A DNA stretch of 64,000 bases from Lentzea kentuckyensis (GTDB lineage Bacteria > Actinomycetota > Actinomycetes > Mycobacteriales > Pseudonocardiaceae), in contig NZ_MUYM01000012.1 in NCBI RefSeq assembly GCF_002150765.1, positions 99,094 to 163,093 on the forward strand, written 5' to 3'. The translations under genes were made by a program, and so were the position numbers. Shown here piece by piece: positions 8,305 through 18,261 of this stretch; the stretch's first letter is position 1, and every line of letters begins with the position of its first letter. Below the pieces are notes generated by a model, which was given only the letters and a program-made list of their open reading frames with translations, had not been told where the DNA came from and did no database searches.

Positions 8305-9535
8305 GCTTGGTCTCGCGCCGCAGCACCGGCGTCACCCACGCCAGCACGACGCCCACCAGCAGCACCGCCAGACCGGCCACGAGTCCGGCCCGCGGATCGC
8401 CCGCCGCGACCGACAACGCACCCGCGAGGGCCGCGCCGAGTGGCTGGCCGAGGCCCCACGCGATCATCCGGCCGGTGGTGTTCACCCGCGACTGGAGTTC
8501 CGCCGGGCACACCTGCTGGCGGTAGGTGATCCCGTTGATGACCACGGCGGAACTGGCCGCGCCCCAGTACCCGATCGCCAGGCACGTGACGATCCAGTGC
8601 GGGCTCATGAGCACGAACAGGCCGCCCAGCACGGACAACGGCAACGCGGCGAGCGCCAGCCGAGCCCCGCCCCAGCGCTCGGTCAGTGTCGGCAGCACCC
8701 TGGACGCGATGATCGCGCCCACGCCCCAGCTGCTGAACAACGCCGCGAGCCGCACGTCACCGCGCGGCGCGACGCCCAGCACGCGGTCGGCGAACGGCAC
8801 GAGCACGGCCATCCAGCCTCCGATCGCGACCGAGTGCGTGGCGCCGACCAGCGTGAGGGTGCGGATGATCGGTTCGCGCCAGAGGAAGCGCAGTCCTTCC
8901 CGCACGTCCGCGACGATCTCGCCGGCGCCGCGCACCGGGCGTGGGTTCGCCATGCTGCTGGCGATGCCGCGCAACAACAACGCCGATCCCACGGCGGTCA
9001 GCGCGTTCACCGCCAGAAGTGCCGCCGGGGCGATGACCGCCACCAACAGACCGGTGAGACCCGGCACCACGAGTTCGATGACGGTCGTGCGCCCGTAGAG
9101 CGTCGAATAGGCGACCGTCAGCCGGTCCTTGCCTACCAGCGCGGGCAGGGCGCCGAAGTTGGCCGCGTCGAAGAACACGAACGCCGTCTGCGTGGCGAAC
9201 GCCACCAGCACGACGTGCGGGGCGCTCAAGCCACCGGCCAGCCACGCCAGCGGAACGCTGAGCAGCACCCCGGCGACGGCGAAGTCCAGCGCCACCATCA
9301 TCTTCCGGCGGTCCAGCCGATCCGCGAGCGCGCCCGCCAGCAGGCCGAACACCAGGTACGGCAACGCTTCCGCGGCCGTGACCGCCGACGTCCACCCCGC
9401 GGAGCCGGTCAGCTGGTAGACGAGGACCGGCAGTGCCACCGCGGACACCACGGCGCCCGCGACCGACAACACGCGTGCCGACAGGTAACGGCTGAAGTCG
9501 CGGTCGGCTGCGTCGAGGTCCCCCGTGCTCGCCAC
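8294..9535 (-). CDS. MFS transporter (EntS-like exporter)
   Basis: 413 residues, 12 predicted membrane segments. Loop 2-3 reads GALADRLDRRKMMV, the MFS signature. The overall pattern (short N-terminus, RYLSARVLSVAG, then LVYQLTGS) is that of the MFS_3/enterobactin-exporter-like group, usually drug or siderophore exporters. GTG start at 9535 with a TATTCT box 6 nt upstream suggests leaderless expression. Substrate unknown; no biosynthetic genes adjoin it. Confidence 0.85.
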   Translation of the reverse strand: MASTGDLDAADRDFSRYLSARVLSVAGAVVSAVALPVLVYQLTGSAGWTSAVTAAEALPYLVFGLLAGALADRLDRRKMMVALDFAVAGVLLSVPLAWLAGGLSAPHVVLVAFATQTAFVFFDAANFGALPALVGKDRLTVAYSTLYGRTTVIELVVPGLTGLLVAVIAPAALLAVNALTAVGSALLLRGIASSMANPRPVRGAGEIVADVREGLRFLWREPIIRTLTLVGATHSVAIGGWMAVLVPFADRVLGVAPRGDVRLAALFSSWGVGAIIASRVLPTLTERWGGARLALAALPLSVLGGLFVLMSPHWIVTCLAIGYWGAASSAVVINGITYRQQVCPAELQSRVNTTGRMIAWGLGQPLGAALAGALSVAAGDPRAGLVAGLAVLLVGVVLAWVTPVLRRETKLSR

Positions 9536-9541
9536 TCCCGG

Positions 9542-9547
9542 AGAATA
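9542..9547 (-). promoter_or_regulatory. -10 box of leaderless promoter for MFS gene
   Basis: TATTCT on the minus strand, followed by CCGGGA and the GTG start at 9535. Confidence 0.55.
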
Positions 9548-9682
9548 CGGCGTGCGGTCATCCGATCACCACCTGACACCGTTGGGCCGTACGGGTAGGG
9601 CCGAAAGGCTCGTCAAAGTAACGCCCGATCGGCGTAGCGTCGGCTGGTCTTGCGTCGACCACGCACGCCCCGGAGGAACGCA

Positions 9683-12600
9683 ATGAAGCGGTCCACGATT
9701 CTCCTGTCCGCGTTGGCTCTCGTCCTCGGCGGTGCGGCGGCGTCGCCCGCCCAGGCCGCCCCGCCCCAGGACCCCCTCGACGTCTACGTCGCCCAGGTGA
9801 CCCCTCAGCAGGCCGGTGACCTGTCCAGACAGGGCTTCGACGTCGCCGGCACCAGAACGGCCGGCGACAAGGTCGAGGTCGAACTCGTGCTCGACAGCGC
9901 CCAGCGGAAACAACTCTCCGAACGCGGCGTCGACGCGCAGCTCAAGAAGACCAAGGATGGCAAGACCACCAGACAGCTCGCCGCCGAACAGGCCGCGAAC
10001 GGCTTCACGGTGTGGCGGTCCTACGACGAACCGGGCGGGTTCCGCGACCAGCTGTACACGTTGGCGCGCAACAACCAGAACCTCGTCAAGCTCGAGGTGC
10101 TCGGCAAGACCGGGCAGGGCCGCGAGATCATCGCGCTGAAGGTCACGCAGGGCGCCAACGGCCTCAAGGACGGCGCCCGTCCCGCCGTGCTCTACTCGTC
10201 GACGCAGCACGCGCGCGAGTGGATCAGCACCGAGGTGAACCGCAGGCTGCTCAACCACTACGTGAACCGATTCAAGGCCGGCGACAACGAGATCAAGAAC
10301 CTCCTCAAGAACACCGAGCTGTGGTTCATCCTCGTCGCCAACCCGGATGGCTACCAGTACACGTTCGACGCGGAACGGTTGTGGCGCAAGAACCTGCGCG
10401 ACAACGACGGCAACGGCCAGATCACCGTCGGTGACGGCGTGGACCCGAACCGCAACTTCGACGAGCACTTCAACTACGACAACGAGGGCTCGTCCACCGC
10501 GACCGCCAGCGAGACCTACCGCGGACCGAGCGCGGCGTCCGAGCCCGAGACCAAGGCCATGCAGGGGCTGCTGGACCGGATCAAGCCGAAGTTCCAGTCC
10601 AACTGGCACTCCTACGGGCCGTACATCCTCTACCCGCAGGGCTGGCAGACCGGATCGCCGGAGGCCGACAACCCGATCTACGTCGCGCTGGCCGGCACCG
10701 ACGCCAAGCCCGCGATCCCAGGATTCGACCCCGGTATCAGCTCCGACGAGCTGTACGTGACGAACGGCGAGACCACCGACTACGCCGACAGCCGCAACGG
10801 CACCGTGGCGTTCACGCCTGAGCTCGGCGAGGGCTGCGACGGCTGTGGCTTCGTCTTCCCGGACGACGAGGCGCTCGTCGAGGCCGAGTTCCAGAAGTCG
10901 CTGCCGTTCTCGCTGTCGCTCGCGAAGTCCGCGCCGGACCCGGCGAACCCCAAGTCGAGCGTCGGCATCGGCGTCAAGCCGTTCTACCTCGACCAGACCG
11001 AGCTCGACCAGGAGAACACGCCACTGTCCATGTTGGACTTCACCTTCGACGTGTCGTACGGCGACCCGCAGGAAGTCCGCGTGCTGGCGAAGAAGTCGCT
11101 CGGTGCCGTCACCGCCAAGTGGCAGATCGGCACCGGCCCGGTGCGGAGCGCGCCGACGTCCGAGTGGACCGGCGGCGAGCGCTACAGCGCCGGCAACGCG
11201 AACTACTACCACGTCATGCGCGGCACGGTGACCGGCACGAACCCCGGCGACCAGGTCAAGGTGTGGTTCGAAGGCGGTGGGCAGACGAGCGGCTCCTTCA
11301 CCTACACCGCCGTCTCGGAGTCCGGTGACAAGGTGCTCGTGCTGGCCGCCGAGGACTACACCGGTGTCTCACCGGCGAAGCCCGGTGTGACCGCGCCGCA
11401 GTACCTGTCGTACTACACCGACGCGCTCGCCGCGAACGGGGTCGCGCACGACGTGTACGACGTGGATGCCAACGGCCGCAAGGCACCCGACGCGCTCGGT
11501 GTGCTGAGCCACTACAAGGCCGTCATCTGGTACACCGGCGACGACGTCGTCACGCGTGAACCCGGCTGGGGCGCCGGTAACGCCTCCAGCCTCGCGCAGA
11601 CCGAACTGCTGGAGATCCGCGACTACCTCAACGAGGGCGGCAAGGTGCTCTACACCGGGCAGTTCGCCGGGCACCAGTACACCGGCGCGCTCGGCACCCA
11701 GCTCTACGACCCGTTCGAGAACAAGCCGTGCAACACATTGCCAGACAAGGATCTGCGATGCCGTCCGCTCGACGGCTCCGGGGACGGCGTGAACGACGTC
11801 CTCACCTACTGGTTCGGCGCGGCGGTCGTCAACAGCGGAGCGGGCCAGGACCCGGACACCGGTGACACGTTCCCGGTCAGCGGCGTCGCGAACCCGCTCA
11901 CCGGCGTCACCCTGACCCTGAACGGGTCCGGCAGCGCCGACAACCAGGCCAACACCGCCTCGTTCATCACGACGAGCGGCCTGCTGCCGGTGAACGAGTA
12001 CCCGCAGTTCGCCAGCGATGTCGCGGCCGCGTGGGATCGCCCCGGCGGCCCGTTCAAGCCGCACTTCGGCGACTACTACGTCTACTCGCAGATCAGTGAC
12101 GTGTCGTACAAGCGACTGACCCGCACGATCAACGTTCCAGCGGGTGGCGCGCAGATGTCGTTCTGGACGTCGTACGACACCGAGGCCGCGTGGGACCACC
12201 TGTTCGTCGAGGCCCGCACGGCCGGCGGCACCAACTGGACGACGCTGCCCGACCTCAACGGGCACACGACGACCGCGACCGGGGACAGCTGTCCGGAGGG
12301 CTGGCGCGACCTGCACCCGCAGCTCGACCACTACCAGACGATCAACCCCGACGGCACCTGCGCGCCGACCGGGTCGACCGGCTCCTGGAACGCGGCGTCC
12401 GGCTCGTCCGGCGGCTGGCAGCAGTGGAACGTCGACCTGTCCGCCTACGCGAACAGCCAGGTCGAGATCTCCATCGCCTACGCCAGTGACTGGGCCACGC
12501 AGGGGCTGGGCGTGTTCGTCGACGACATCGCCGTCACGACCGGCGAGGGCAGCACGTCGTTCGAGTCCGGTATGGACGGTTGGGCCATCACCGGCCCGCC

Positions 12601-12781
12601 GCCGGGCAGCGGGGTGAACAGCAACAACTTCATCCGGACCACCGCCGCCGGGTTCCCGGAGGGCGCCGTGGTGAGGACCGCCGACACCCTGTACTTCGGG
12701 TTCGGCCTCGAAGGCATCTCCGACGCGGCCACCCGCAACACGGTGATGGACAGATCGATCGACTACCTGCTCGGCAGCTGA
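9683..12781 (+). CDS. Secreted M14 zinc carboxypeptidase with C-terminal accessory domains
   Basis: 1032 residues. The ATG at 9683 has a GGAGG site 6 nt upstream and begins a clear signal peptide cleaved after SPAQA. The M14 domain (about 110-420) has the zinc ligands HARE (His176, Glu179) and His309 (NWHSYG), substrate-binding NPDGYQY and DPNRNFDEHF, and catalytic Glu380 in FTPELG. After it come a beta-sandwich region, an alpha/beta stretch starting VLVLAAEDYTGVSP that looks like a glutaminase-type or DJ-1-like fold, and a MAM-like concanavalin module near the end (GLGVFVDDIAVTTGEG). Role: extracellular removal of C-terminal residues from peptides. It stands alone, with a strong hairpin after the stop. 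Confidence 0.9.
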   Translation: MKRSTILLSALALVLGGAAASPAQAAPPQDPLDVYVAQVTPQQAGDLSRQGFDVAGTRTAGDKVEVELVLDSAQRKQLSERGVDAQLKKTKDGKTTRQLAAEQAANGFTVWRSYDEPGGFRDQLYTLARNNQNLVKLEVLGKTGQGREIIALKVTQGANGLKDGARPAVLYSSTQHAREWISTEVNRRLLNHYVNRFKAGDNEIKNLLKNTELWFILVANPDGYQYTFDAERLWRKNLRDNDGNGQITVGDGVDPNRNFDEHFNYDNEGSSTATASETYRGPSAASEPETKAMQGLLDRIKPKFQSNWHSYGPYILYPQGWQTGSPEADNPIYVALAGTDAKPAIPGFDPGISSDELYVTNGETTDYADSRNGTVAFTPELGEGCDGCGFVFPDDEALVEAEFQKSLPFSLSLAKSAPDPANPKSSVGIGVKPFYLDQTELDQENTPLSMLDFTFDVSYGDPQEVRVLAKKSLGAVTAKWQIGTGPVRSAPTSEWTGGERYSAGNANYYHVMRGTVTGTNPGDQVKVWFEGGGQTSGSFTYTAVSESGDKVLVLAAEDYTGVSPAKPGVTAPQYLSYYTDALAANGVAHDVYDVDANGRKAPDALGVLSHYKAVIWYTGDDVVTREPGWGAGNASSLAQTELLEIRDYLNEGGKVLYTGQFAGHQYTGALGTQLYDPFENKPCNTLPDKDLRCRPLDGSGDGVNDVLTYWFGAAVVNSGAGQDPDTGDTFPVSGVANPLTGVTLTLNGSGSADNQANTASFITTSGLLPVNEYPQFASDVAAAWDRPGGPFKPHFGDYYVYSQISDVSYKRLTRTINVPAGGAQMSFWTSYDTEAAWDHLFVEARTAGGTNWTTLPDLNGHTTTATGDSCPEGWRDLHPQLDHYQTINPDGTCAPTGSTGSWNAASGSSGGWQQWNVDLSAYANSQVEISIAYASDWATQGLGVFVDDIAVTTGEGSTSFESGMDGWAITGPPPGSGVNSNNFIRTTAAGFPEGAVVRTADTLYFGFGLEGISDAATRNTVMDRSIDYLLGS

Positions 12782-12787
12782 TCAGCT

Positions 12788-12818
12788 GGGCGGCGCGGTC
12801 TGCCGGACCGCGCCGCCC
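12788..12818 (+). terminator. Hairpin terminator after carboxypeptidase gene
   Basis: Perfect 13-bp inverted repeat GGGCGGCGCGGTC (12788-12800) with loop TGCCG and its complement at 12806-12818. There is no long T-run after it, as is usual in actinomycetes. Confidence 0.7.
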
Positions 12819-12850
12819 GTTCGTACCACGCAGAACGTCCTGAGCAGGCC

Positions 12851-12856
12851 TAACAT
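12851..12856 (+). promoter_or_regulatory. -10 box of leaderless promoter for 50-residue ORF
   Basis: TAACAT, then GGAGGC, then ATG at 12863. The apparent GGAGG is too close (1 nt) to act as a ribosome site, so leaderless start is likelier. Confidence 0.5.
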
Positions 12857-12862
12857 GGAGGC

Positions 12863-13015
12863 ATGGGTACCACGACCCTCGAACTCAACGAGGAAGAGCT
12901 GATCCTGCTCCGGCACGCGCTGCGCCACTACCTGTCGGAGTTCGGTCATGAGGAGGCCGACATCCTGCGGAAGGCTCGCGCGCTGCTGGGCAAGCTGCCC
13001 GTGCCGGCCAAGTAA
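12863..13015 (+). CDS. Small acidic helical protein, 50 residues
   Basis: Reads MGTTTLELNEEELILLRHAL and ends KLPVPAK. One amphipathic helix with leucine spacing followed by a second helix, no Cys, no signal peptide: probably a small cytosolic protein of unknown role. Support for reality: a good TAACAT box at the right distance, typical codon use, and amino-acid composition far from that of a random high-GC frame. Its last 70 bp overlap the 3' end of the convergent GT87 gene. Confidence 0.55.
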   Translation: MGTTTLELNEEELILLRHALRHYLSEFGHEEADILRKARALLGKLPVPAK

Positions 13016-14133
13016 CCGGCAGGGTCCAGAACGTCGCCGCGGACCGGCGACCGATCCCGCATGGCCTTGATCGCGCACCAGACCAGGAACGCCAGGCCCA
13101 GCCACACGTAGGCGTTGCCGATCAGGTGCTGCCACCAGGCCCACGCGAGTTCCTTGTCGCCCGTCGCCGGGAGCAGCCAGTGCGGGCCGACGGCGAACAC
13201 CGCGCCCACCGCGATCCGCACCCAGCCGTGCAGGAGCAGCAGGGCGGGAGCGATCCACACCCAGTGGTGCGACCAGGACACCGGCGAGATCAGCAACCCC
13301 GCGGCGGCGACGGCCACCAGTGCCGTGAGGTCGTCGCGCAACCGTGGCAGCACCAGCACGGTCACCGCCAGCACGAGCACGCAGAGCACCAGCCACACCG
13401 ACTCGGGCGCGCCCAGCCGGAACAGCAGGCCGCGCAACGACTGGTTCGCGGTGTAGGCGAGGCCGCCGACGCGTTGCGGGTCGAGCATCGCCTCGAACCA
13501 GAACTGCTTCGACTGGCCCGGTGCGAGCACCCAGCCGATCAGGCCGGCGCCGGCGAACGTGCCGACGGCGGTCAGCGCGGGCCTCCACCGCTTGCGGGAC
13601 AGGAAGAACAGCACGAAGATCGCCGGCGTCAGCTTGATCGCGGCGGCGATTCCGACCAGCATTCCCCGTGGCCACGGCGTGCGCGGCAGCAGGCAGTCGG
13701 CGGCGACGAAACCGATCAGGATCATGTTGATCTGACCGAGATCCAGGCCGCCGCGCAGGGGTTCGAGCAGCAGGCACAGCGAGGCGAGGCCAAGGCCCAC
13801 CTGGACGCGCTGGGCCGCCGCGGTACACGCCGCCGTGAACAACGCGATGCCGGCCGCCGTGAAGAGCACGGCGATGACCGGCAACGGTAATGGGGTGAGC
13901 CCGCTGAACAACATCGCCGCGAACGGCGGATACGTGAACGGCAGACCGAGGGGTGCCGTGAAGTCAGCGGTGTAGAGGTCCGTGCCGGCCCGCCACGCCT
14001 CGCCGCCCGCCAGATAGACGCGCAGGTCGAGAAGGCCGGAACTGAGGCTCCGCACGCAGATCCAGGTCAACGTCACGGCCGCGGCCGCACCCCAGACCTT
14101 GCGGAGATCGACACGGGACACTTGAGCCAGCAC
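12946..14133 (-). CDS. GT87 family polyprenyl-phosphate-mannose alpha-mannosyltransferase, membrane
   Basis: 395 residues with about ten membrane helices. The N-terminal loop LRVYLAGGEAWRAGTDLYTADF with its DLRVY and later FTYPPFAAML is typical of the DUF2029/GT87 GT-C enzymes (PimE-like), which add mannose from a polyprenyl carrier on the outer face of the membrane; the first loop Asp is the expected catalytic residue. GTG start at 14133 with AAAGG 7 nt before. It stands alone; acceptor (glycolipid or protein) unknown. Confidence 0.8.
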   Translation of the reverse strand: MLAQVSRVDLRKVWGAAAAVTLTWICVRSLSSGLLDLRVYLAGGEAWRAGTDLYTADFTAPLGLPFTYPPFAAMLFSGLTPLPLPVIAVLFTAAGIALFTAACTAAAQRVQVGLGLASLCLLLEPLRGGLDLGQINMILIGFVAADCLLPRTPWPRGMLVGIAAAIKLTPAIFVLFFLSRKRWRPALTAVGTFAGAGLIGWVLAPGQSKQFWFEAMLDPQRVGGLAYTANQSLRGLLFRLGAPESVWLVLCVLVLAVTVLVLPRLRDDLTALVAVAAAGLLISPVSWSHHWVWIAPALLLLHGWVRIAVGAVFAVGPHWLLPATGDKELAWAWWQHLIGNAYVWLGLAFLVWCAIKAMRDRSPVRGDVLDPAGYLAGTGSLPSSARAFRRMSASS

Positions 14134-14241
14134 AGGAAGACCTTTCGCCCACCAGAAGTCCGATGTGGACGAGCCTGCTGTGCGAGCGGGTGCGGGCGGA
14201 TCAGCTCAGGAGTCGGAAGATCATGGCCGAACAGCTGCCAA

Positions 14242-14271
14242 CCTCGGCCGGGGTCAGCCTTTCGGCCGAGG
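14242..14271 (-). terminator. Hairpin terminator of the two-component operon
   Basis: Inverted repeat CCTCGGCCG (14242-14250) and CGGCCGAGG (14263-14271) with a 12-nt loop, directly after the response regulator stop codon at 14272. Confidence 0.6.
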
Positions 14272-14898
14272 TCAGCCGGCCACCACGTGCGCGCGGAACG
14301 CCCACGCCACGATCTCGACGCGGTTGCGCGCACCCACCTTGGCCTGCACCGATGCCAGGTGGGCCTTGATCGACGACACCGAGAGCCGCAGCGCGGTGGC
14401 GATCTCGTTGTTGCTCAGGCCCTGCGCGACGTGCCGCACGACGTCCAGTTCGCGCGGGGTCAGCACCTCGGTCTCGGCGGTCGCGACCGGCGGCACCGAA
14501 CGCCGCAGCACCCGCAACACGACCTGCGGCGACACCAGCACGTCCCCACGTGCCGCGGACCTGATCGCCTCGACCAGCAGCCCGGGACTGGCGTCCTTGG
14601 TGAGGAACCCGCACGCGCCGAGGTCCAGCGCACGGTTCAGGACGTCGTCGCTGTCGAACGTCGTGACCACCACGACTCGGGTGTGCGGTGCGAGCTGCCG
14701 GGTGACCTCCAGACCGTCCAGGCCCGGCATCCGCACGTCGACCAGACACACCTGGGGCATCAGCTCCTTGGCCCGCGCGACGGCGCTGAGCCCGTCCGCG
14801 ACATCCGCGACCACGCGAACGTCCGGCTGCGCCTCCAGAATCAACCGAAACCCGGCACGCACCATGTCCTGGTCCTCGGCAACAAGCACAGTGATCAC
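14272..14898 (-). CDS. LuxR/NarL-type response regulator
   Basis: 208 residues. Receiver domain: acidic pocket VLVAEDQDM, phosphoacceptor Asp in VCLVDVRMPG, Thr in VVTTFDSDD, Lys in LTKDASPG. The C-terminal 60 residues are a LuxR HTH (LTPRELDVVRHVAQGLSNNEIATALRLS). GTG start at 14898 with GGAGG 7 nt upstream. It works with the kinase encoded at 14969-16027. Its 5' end is duplicated as a 74-bp tandem repeat, which places a 25-codon chimeric ORF between the two genes. Confidence 0.92.
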   Translation of the reverse strand: MITVLVAEDQDMVRAGFRLILEAQPDVRVVADVADGLSAVARAKELMPQVCLVDVRMPGLDGLEVTRQLAPHTRVVVVTTFDSDDVLNRALDLGACGFLTKDASPGLLVEAIRSAARGDVLVSPQVVLRVLRRSVPPVATAETEVLTPRELDVVRHVAQGLSNNEIATALRLSVSSIKAHLASVQAKVGARNRVEIVAWAFRAHVVAG

Positions 14899-14986
14899 GC
14901 CCGCACCTCCAGAACCAACCAGAACCCAGCACACACCACGCCCTGATCCTCGGCAACAAGCACCGAGATCACGCCCGCACCTCCAG
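14833..14986 (-). repeat. 74-bp tandem duplication at the kinase/regulator junction
   Basis: Copy 1 is 14833-14906 and covers the first 22 codons of the regulator; copy 2 is 14907-14980 and lies between the genes, with the repeat's first bases CTCCAG present again at 14981. The copies have the same order and differ at several positions, so the duplication is not brand new. Confidence 0.85.
14895..14972 (-). other. Chimeric 25-codon ORF made by the junction duplication
   Basis: GTG at 14972 overlaps the kinase TGA as GTGA, and its own TGA (14895-14897) overlaps the true regulator GTG the same way. It begins like the regulator (MISVLVAEDQ) and ends like the kinase (LEVRA). It keeps translational coupling unbroken through the duplicated stretch; a functional peptide is unlikely but not excluded. 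Confidence 0.6.
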
Positions 14987-16027
14987 CGGCAGCTCGGCGG
15001 TGACCAGCCAGCCCTCACCGGTGGCGCCCGCGAAGAACCGCCCGCCCAGCTCGTGCACCCGTTCCCGCATGCCCACCAGCCCGAACCCGCCCGAGTGCGC
15101 GGGTCTGGTCGTGCCGTTGTCCACAATGGACAGCAACACCGCGGTGGCCGTGAGCCGCACGTCCACCTCCACGTTCGTCGCGTCGAGAGCGTGCTTGCGG
15201 GTGTTCGTCAACGCTTCCTGCACCAGCCTGAGCACCGAGCGCCCCAGCTCCGGCCGCACGTCGTCGGTCAGCTCGATGCTCGTGCGCACCGGCAGACCCG
15301 ACTTCTCCACGAGCTGGTGCAGGTCGGCGGTCAGATCGCTGGTGGCGGTCGCGGCACCGTTGTCCCGCAACGTCCGGACCATCGCCCGCATCGCGCCCAA
15401 CGCGTCCGTGCCGCCGTCGACGATGCCCGGCAGCATCTCGTACGCCCTGGCCCTGTCCTGCTCTCCGACCACCAGCGCGGCCTGTGCCTGCACGAGCATT
15501 CCGGTGACGTGGTGTGCCACGACGTCGTGCAGCTCCCGCGCCATGTCCAGGCGTTCGTCGCGCCGCGCACGTTCCTCCGCCGCGACCGCGAGTGCCTCCC
15601 TCGACCGGTCCCGCATCCGGATCAACAACCCGCCACCGACGGCGATCAACCCGACCATGAAGAAGAGCAGCGCGGTGTCGGTACGGCTGAGCAGGGAGTT
15701 CGACCGGAAGACGATGGCGTGCAGACTGACCAGCGCCAACGCCGCCACAGCCACCGCTGCTCGCAGCATCGGTGCCTTCCAGGCGAGCAGGAAGGCCAGC
15801 AACAGAACTGCTGCGGCCTCGGCGATCCTCACCGGTGGGACGAGGAGGATCCGCGGCGCCCTGACGCCGGCACCGCTCAACCCCAAAGCCCGGTTGAACC
15901 CGCTGATCCGGACGGTGATCGTGAAGAGTGCGGCGCACACCACGGCCGTCGCGACGAACATCGTTCCCACCTGCCGCTTACGGCGAAGTTCCCCCACACC
16001 GGCGATCGTAGGAGGTGGGCCGATCAT
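14969..16027 (-). CDS. NarL-type sensor histidine kinase, membrane
   Basis: 352 residues. About four to five membrane helices in the first 165 residues, then the HisKA_3 dimerisation region with the phospho-His in MARELHDVVAHHV and an HATPase domain (VQEALTNTRKHA, then GGFGLVGMRERV). There is no large extracytoplasmic sensor, so it may sense the membrane or an unknown ligand. ATG at 16027 has GGAGGAGG 5 nt upstream. Followed by its regulator gene across the duplicated junction. Confidence 0.92.
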   Translation of the reverse strand: MIGPPPTIAGVGELRRKRQVGTMFVATAVVCAALFTITVRISGFNRALGLSGAGVRAPRILLVPPVRIAEAAAVLLLAFLLAWKAPMLRAAVAVAALALVSLHAIVFRSNSLLSRTDTALLFFMVGLIAVGGGLLIRMRDRSREALAVAAEERARRDERLDMARELHDVVAHHVTGMLVQAQAALVVGEQDRARAYEMLPGIVDGGTDALGAMRAMVRTLRDNGAATATSDLTADLHQLVEKSGLPVRTSIELTDDVRPELGRSVLRLVQEALTNTRKHALDATNVEVDVRLTATAVLLSIVDNGTTRPAHSGGFGLVGMRERVHELGGRFFAGATGEGWLVTAELPLEVRA

Positions 16028-16066
16028 CCGGCCTCCTCCGTCCGACCGAGCCGGATGGCCATCTGG

Positions 16067-17335
<1,269 letters not shown>

Positions 17336-17338
17336 TCA

Positions 17339-17365
17339 CATTTCCGCGCTCGCTGTTCGGAAATG
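17339..17365. promoter_or_regulatory. LysR-type operator between dgdA and its regulator
   Basis: Perfect inverted repeat CATTTCCG, 11-nt spacer, CGGAAATG. It sits in the 93-bp divergent gap. Its right arm covers the upstream in-frame ATG at 17363, which argues for the 17390 start of the regulator. Confidence 0.65.
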
Positions 17366-17389
17366 CCGTACAAGACGACACTGCACAGC

Positions 17390-18259
17390 ATGACCCTGAA
17401 CCCGTGGCGCCTGCGTCTGCTCAGCCAGCTCGACGCGCTGGGCACCGTGCGGGCCGTGGCACAGGCCGCGAACCTGAGTCCGTCGAGCGTGTCGCAGCAG
17501 CTCGCGGTGCTGGAGAACGAGACGCGCACCCAGTTGCTCGAACGGACCGGGCGGCGGGTGCGGCTCACGTCGGCCGGCCTGATCCTGGCGCGGCGGGCGC
17601 GCTCGATCCTCGACCAGATGGACTCCGTCGAGGCCGAGCTGCGCGAGCTCAGCCAGGAGCCGTCAGGCCGGGTGCGGCTCGGCGCGTTCCAGAGCTCGAT
17701 CCACACGCTCGCCGTGCCCGCGATCGGCCACCTCGCCCACCCGCACCTCGACGTCGAACTGGTCGAGCTCGAACCGCACGCCAGCATGCCCGCGCTGCTG
17801 GCAGGCGAGGTCGACGTGATCATCACGACCACCGACTTCGTCGAGCTGCCGGTGCCGAGCGACATCGACGTCGTGCCGCTGGGCGCGGACCCGATCGTGC
17901 TGGTCACGCCGCCCGGCCAGCCGAAGAACGACCTCGCGGCGTGCAAGGACGAGCCGTGGGCGTTCGACATCCCCGGCTCGTACATGGCGAACCTCGCCAC
18001 GCGGCTGTGCCGGCAGGCTGGGTTCGAGCCGCGGGTGGTCGGCCGGTTCACCAACTATATGCTGACGCTGAAGCACGTCGAGGCAGGTCTGGCGGTCGCG
18101 GTGCTGCCCGCGCTGGCCGTCGACCGGCGGTTCGACGTGATGACGCGGGAGCTGCCGGTGACGCGGAGGATCACCGCGGCGGTGCGGCGGGACTCGCGCG
18201 CCGCGATCACCGCGGTCCTCGACGCCCTGCATACTCGTGCCCAGTCCGACGAAAGGTGA
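17390..18259 (+). CDS. LysR-family regulator, DgdR-like
   Basis: 289 residues. N-terminal winged HTH: LLSQLDALGTVRAVAQAANLSPSSVSQQLAVLE; the rest is a periplasmic-binding-like effector domain (about 90-285). The position divergent from dgdA, with a palindrome between, suggests it controls that gene in response to a dialkyl amino acid. An in-frame ATG at 17363 is possible but lies within the operator. It ends 2 nt before the LacI-type gene, so the two regulators may be co-transcribed. Confidence 0.88.
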   Translation: MTLNPWRLRLLSQLDALGTVRAVAQAANLSPSSVSQQLAVLENETRTQLLERTGRRVRLTSAGLILARRARSILDQMDSVEAELRELSQEPSGRVRLGAFQSSIHTLAVPAIGHLAHPHLDVELVELEPHASMPALLAGEVDVIITTTDFVELPVPSDIDVVPLGADPIVLVTPPGQPKNDLAACKDEPWAFDIPGSYMANLATRLCRQAGFEPRVVGRFTNYMLTLKHVEAGLAVAVLPALAVDRRFDVMTRELPVTRRITAAVRRDSRAAITAVLDALHTRAQSDER

Positions 18260-18261
18260 TC

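Noticed and set aside
9566-11212. 548-codon minus-strand ORF
   Set aside because: Shadow of the carboxypeptidase gene, which has signal peptide and zinc motifs.
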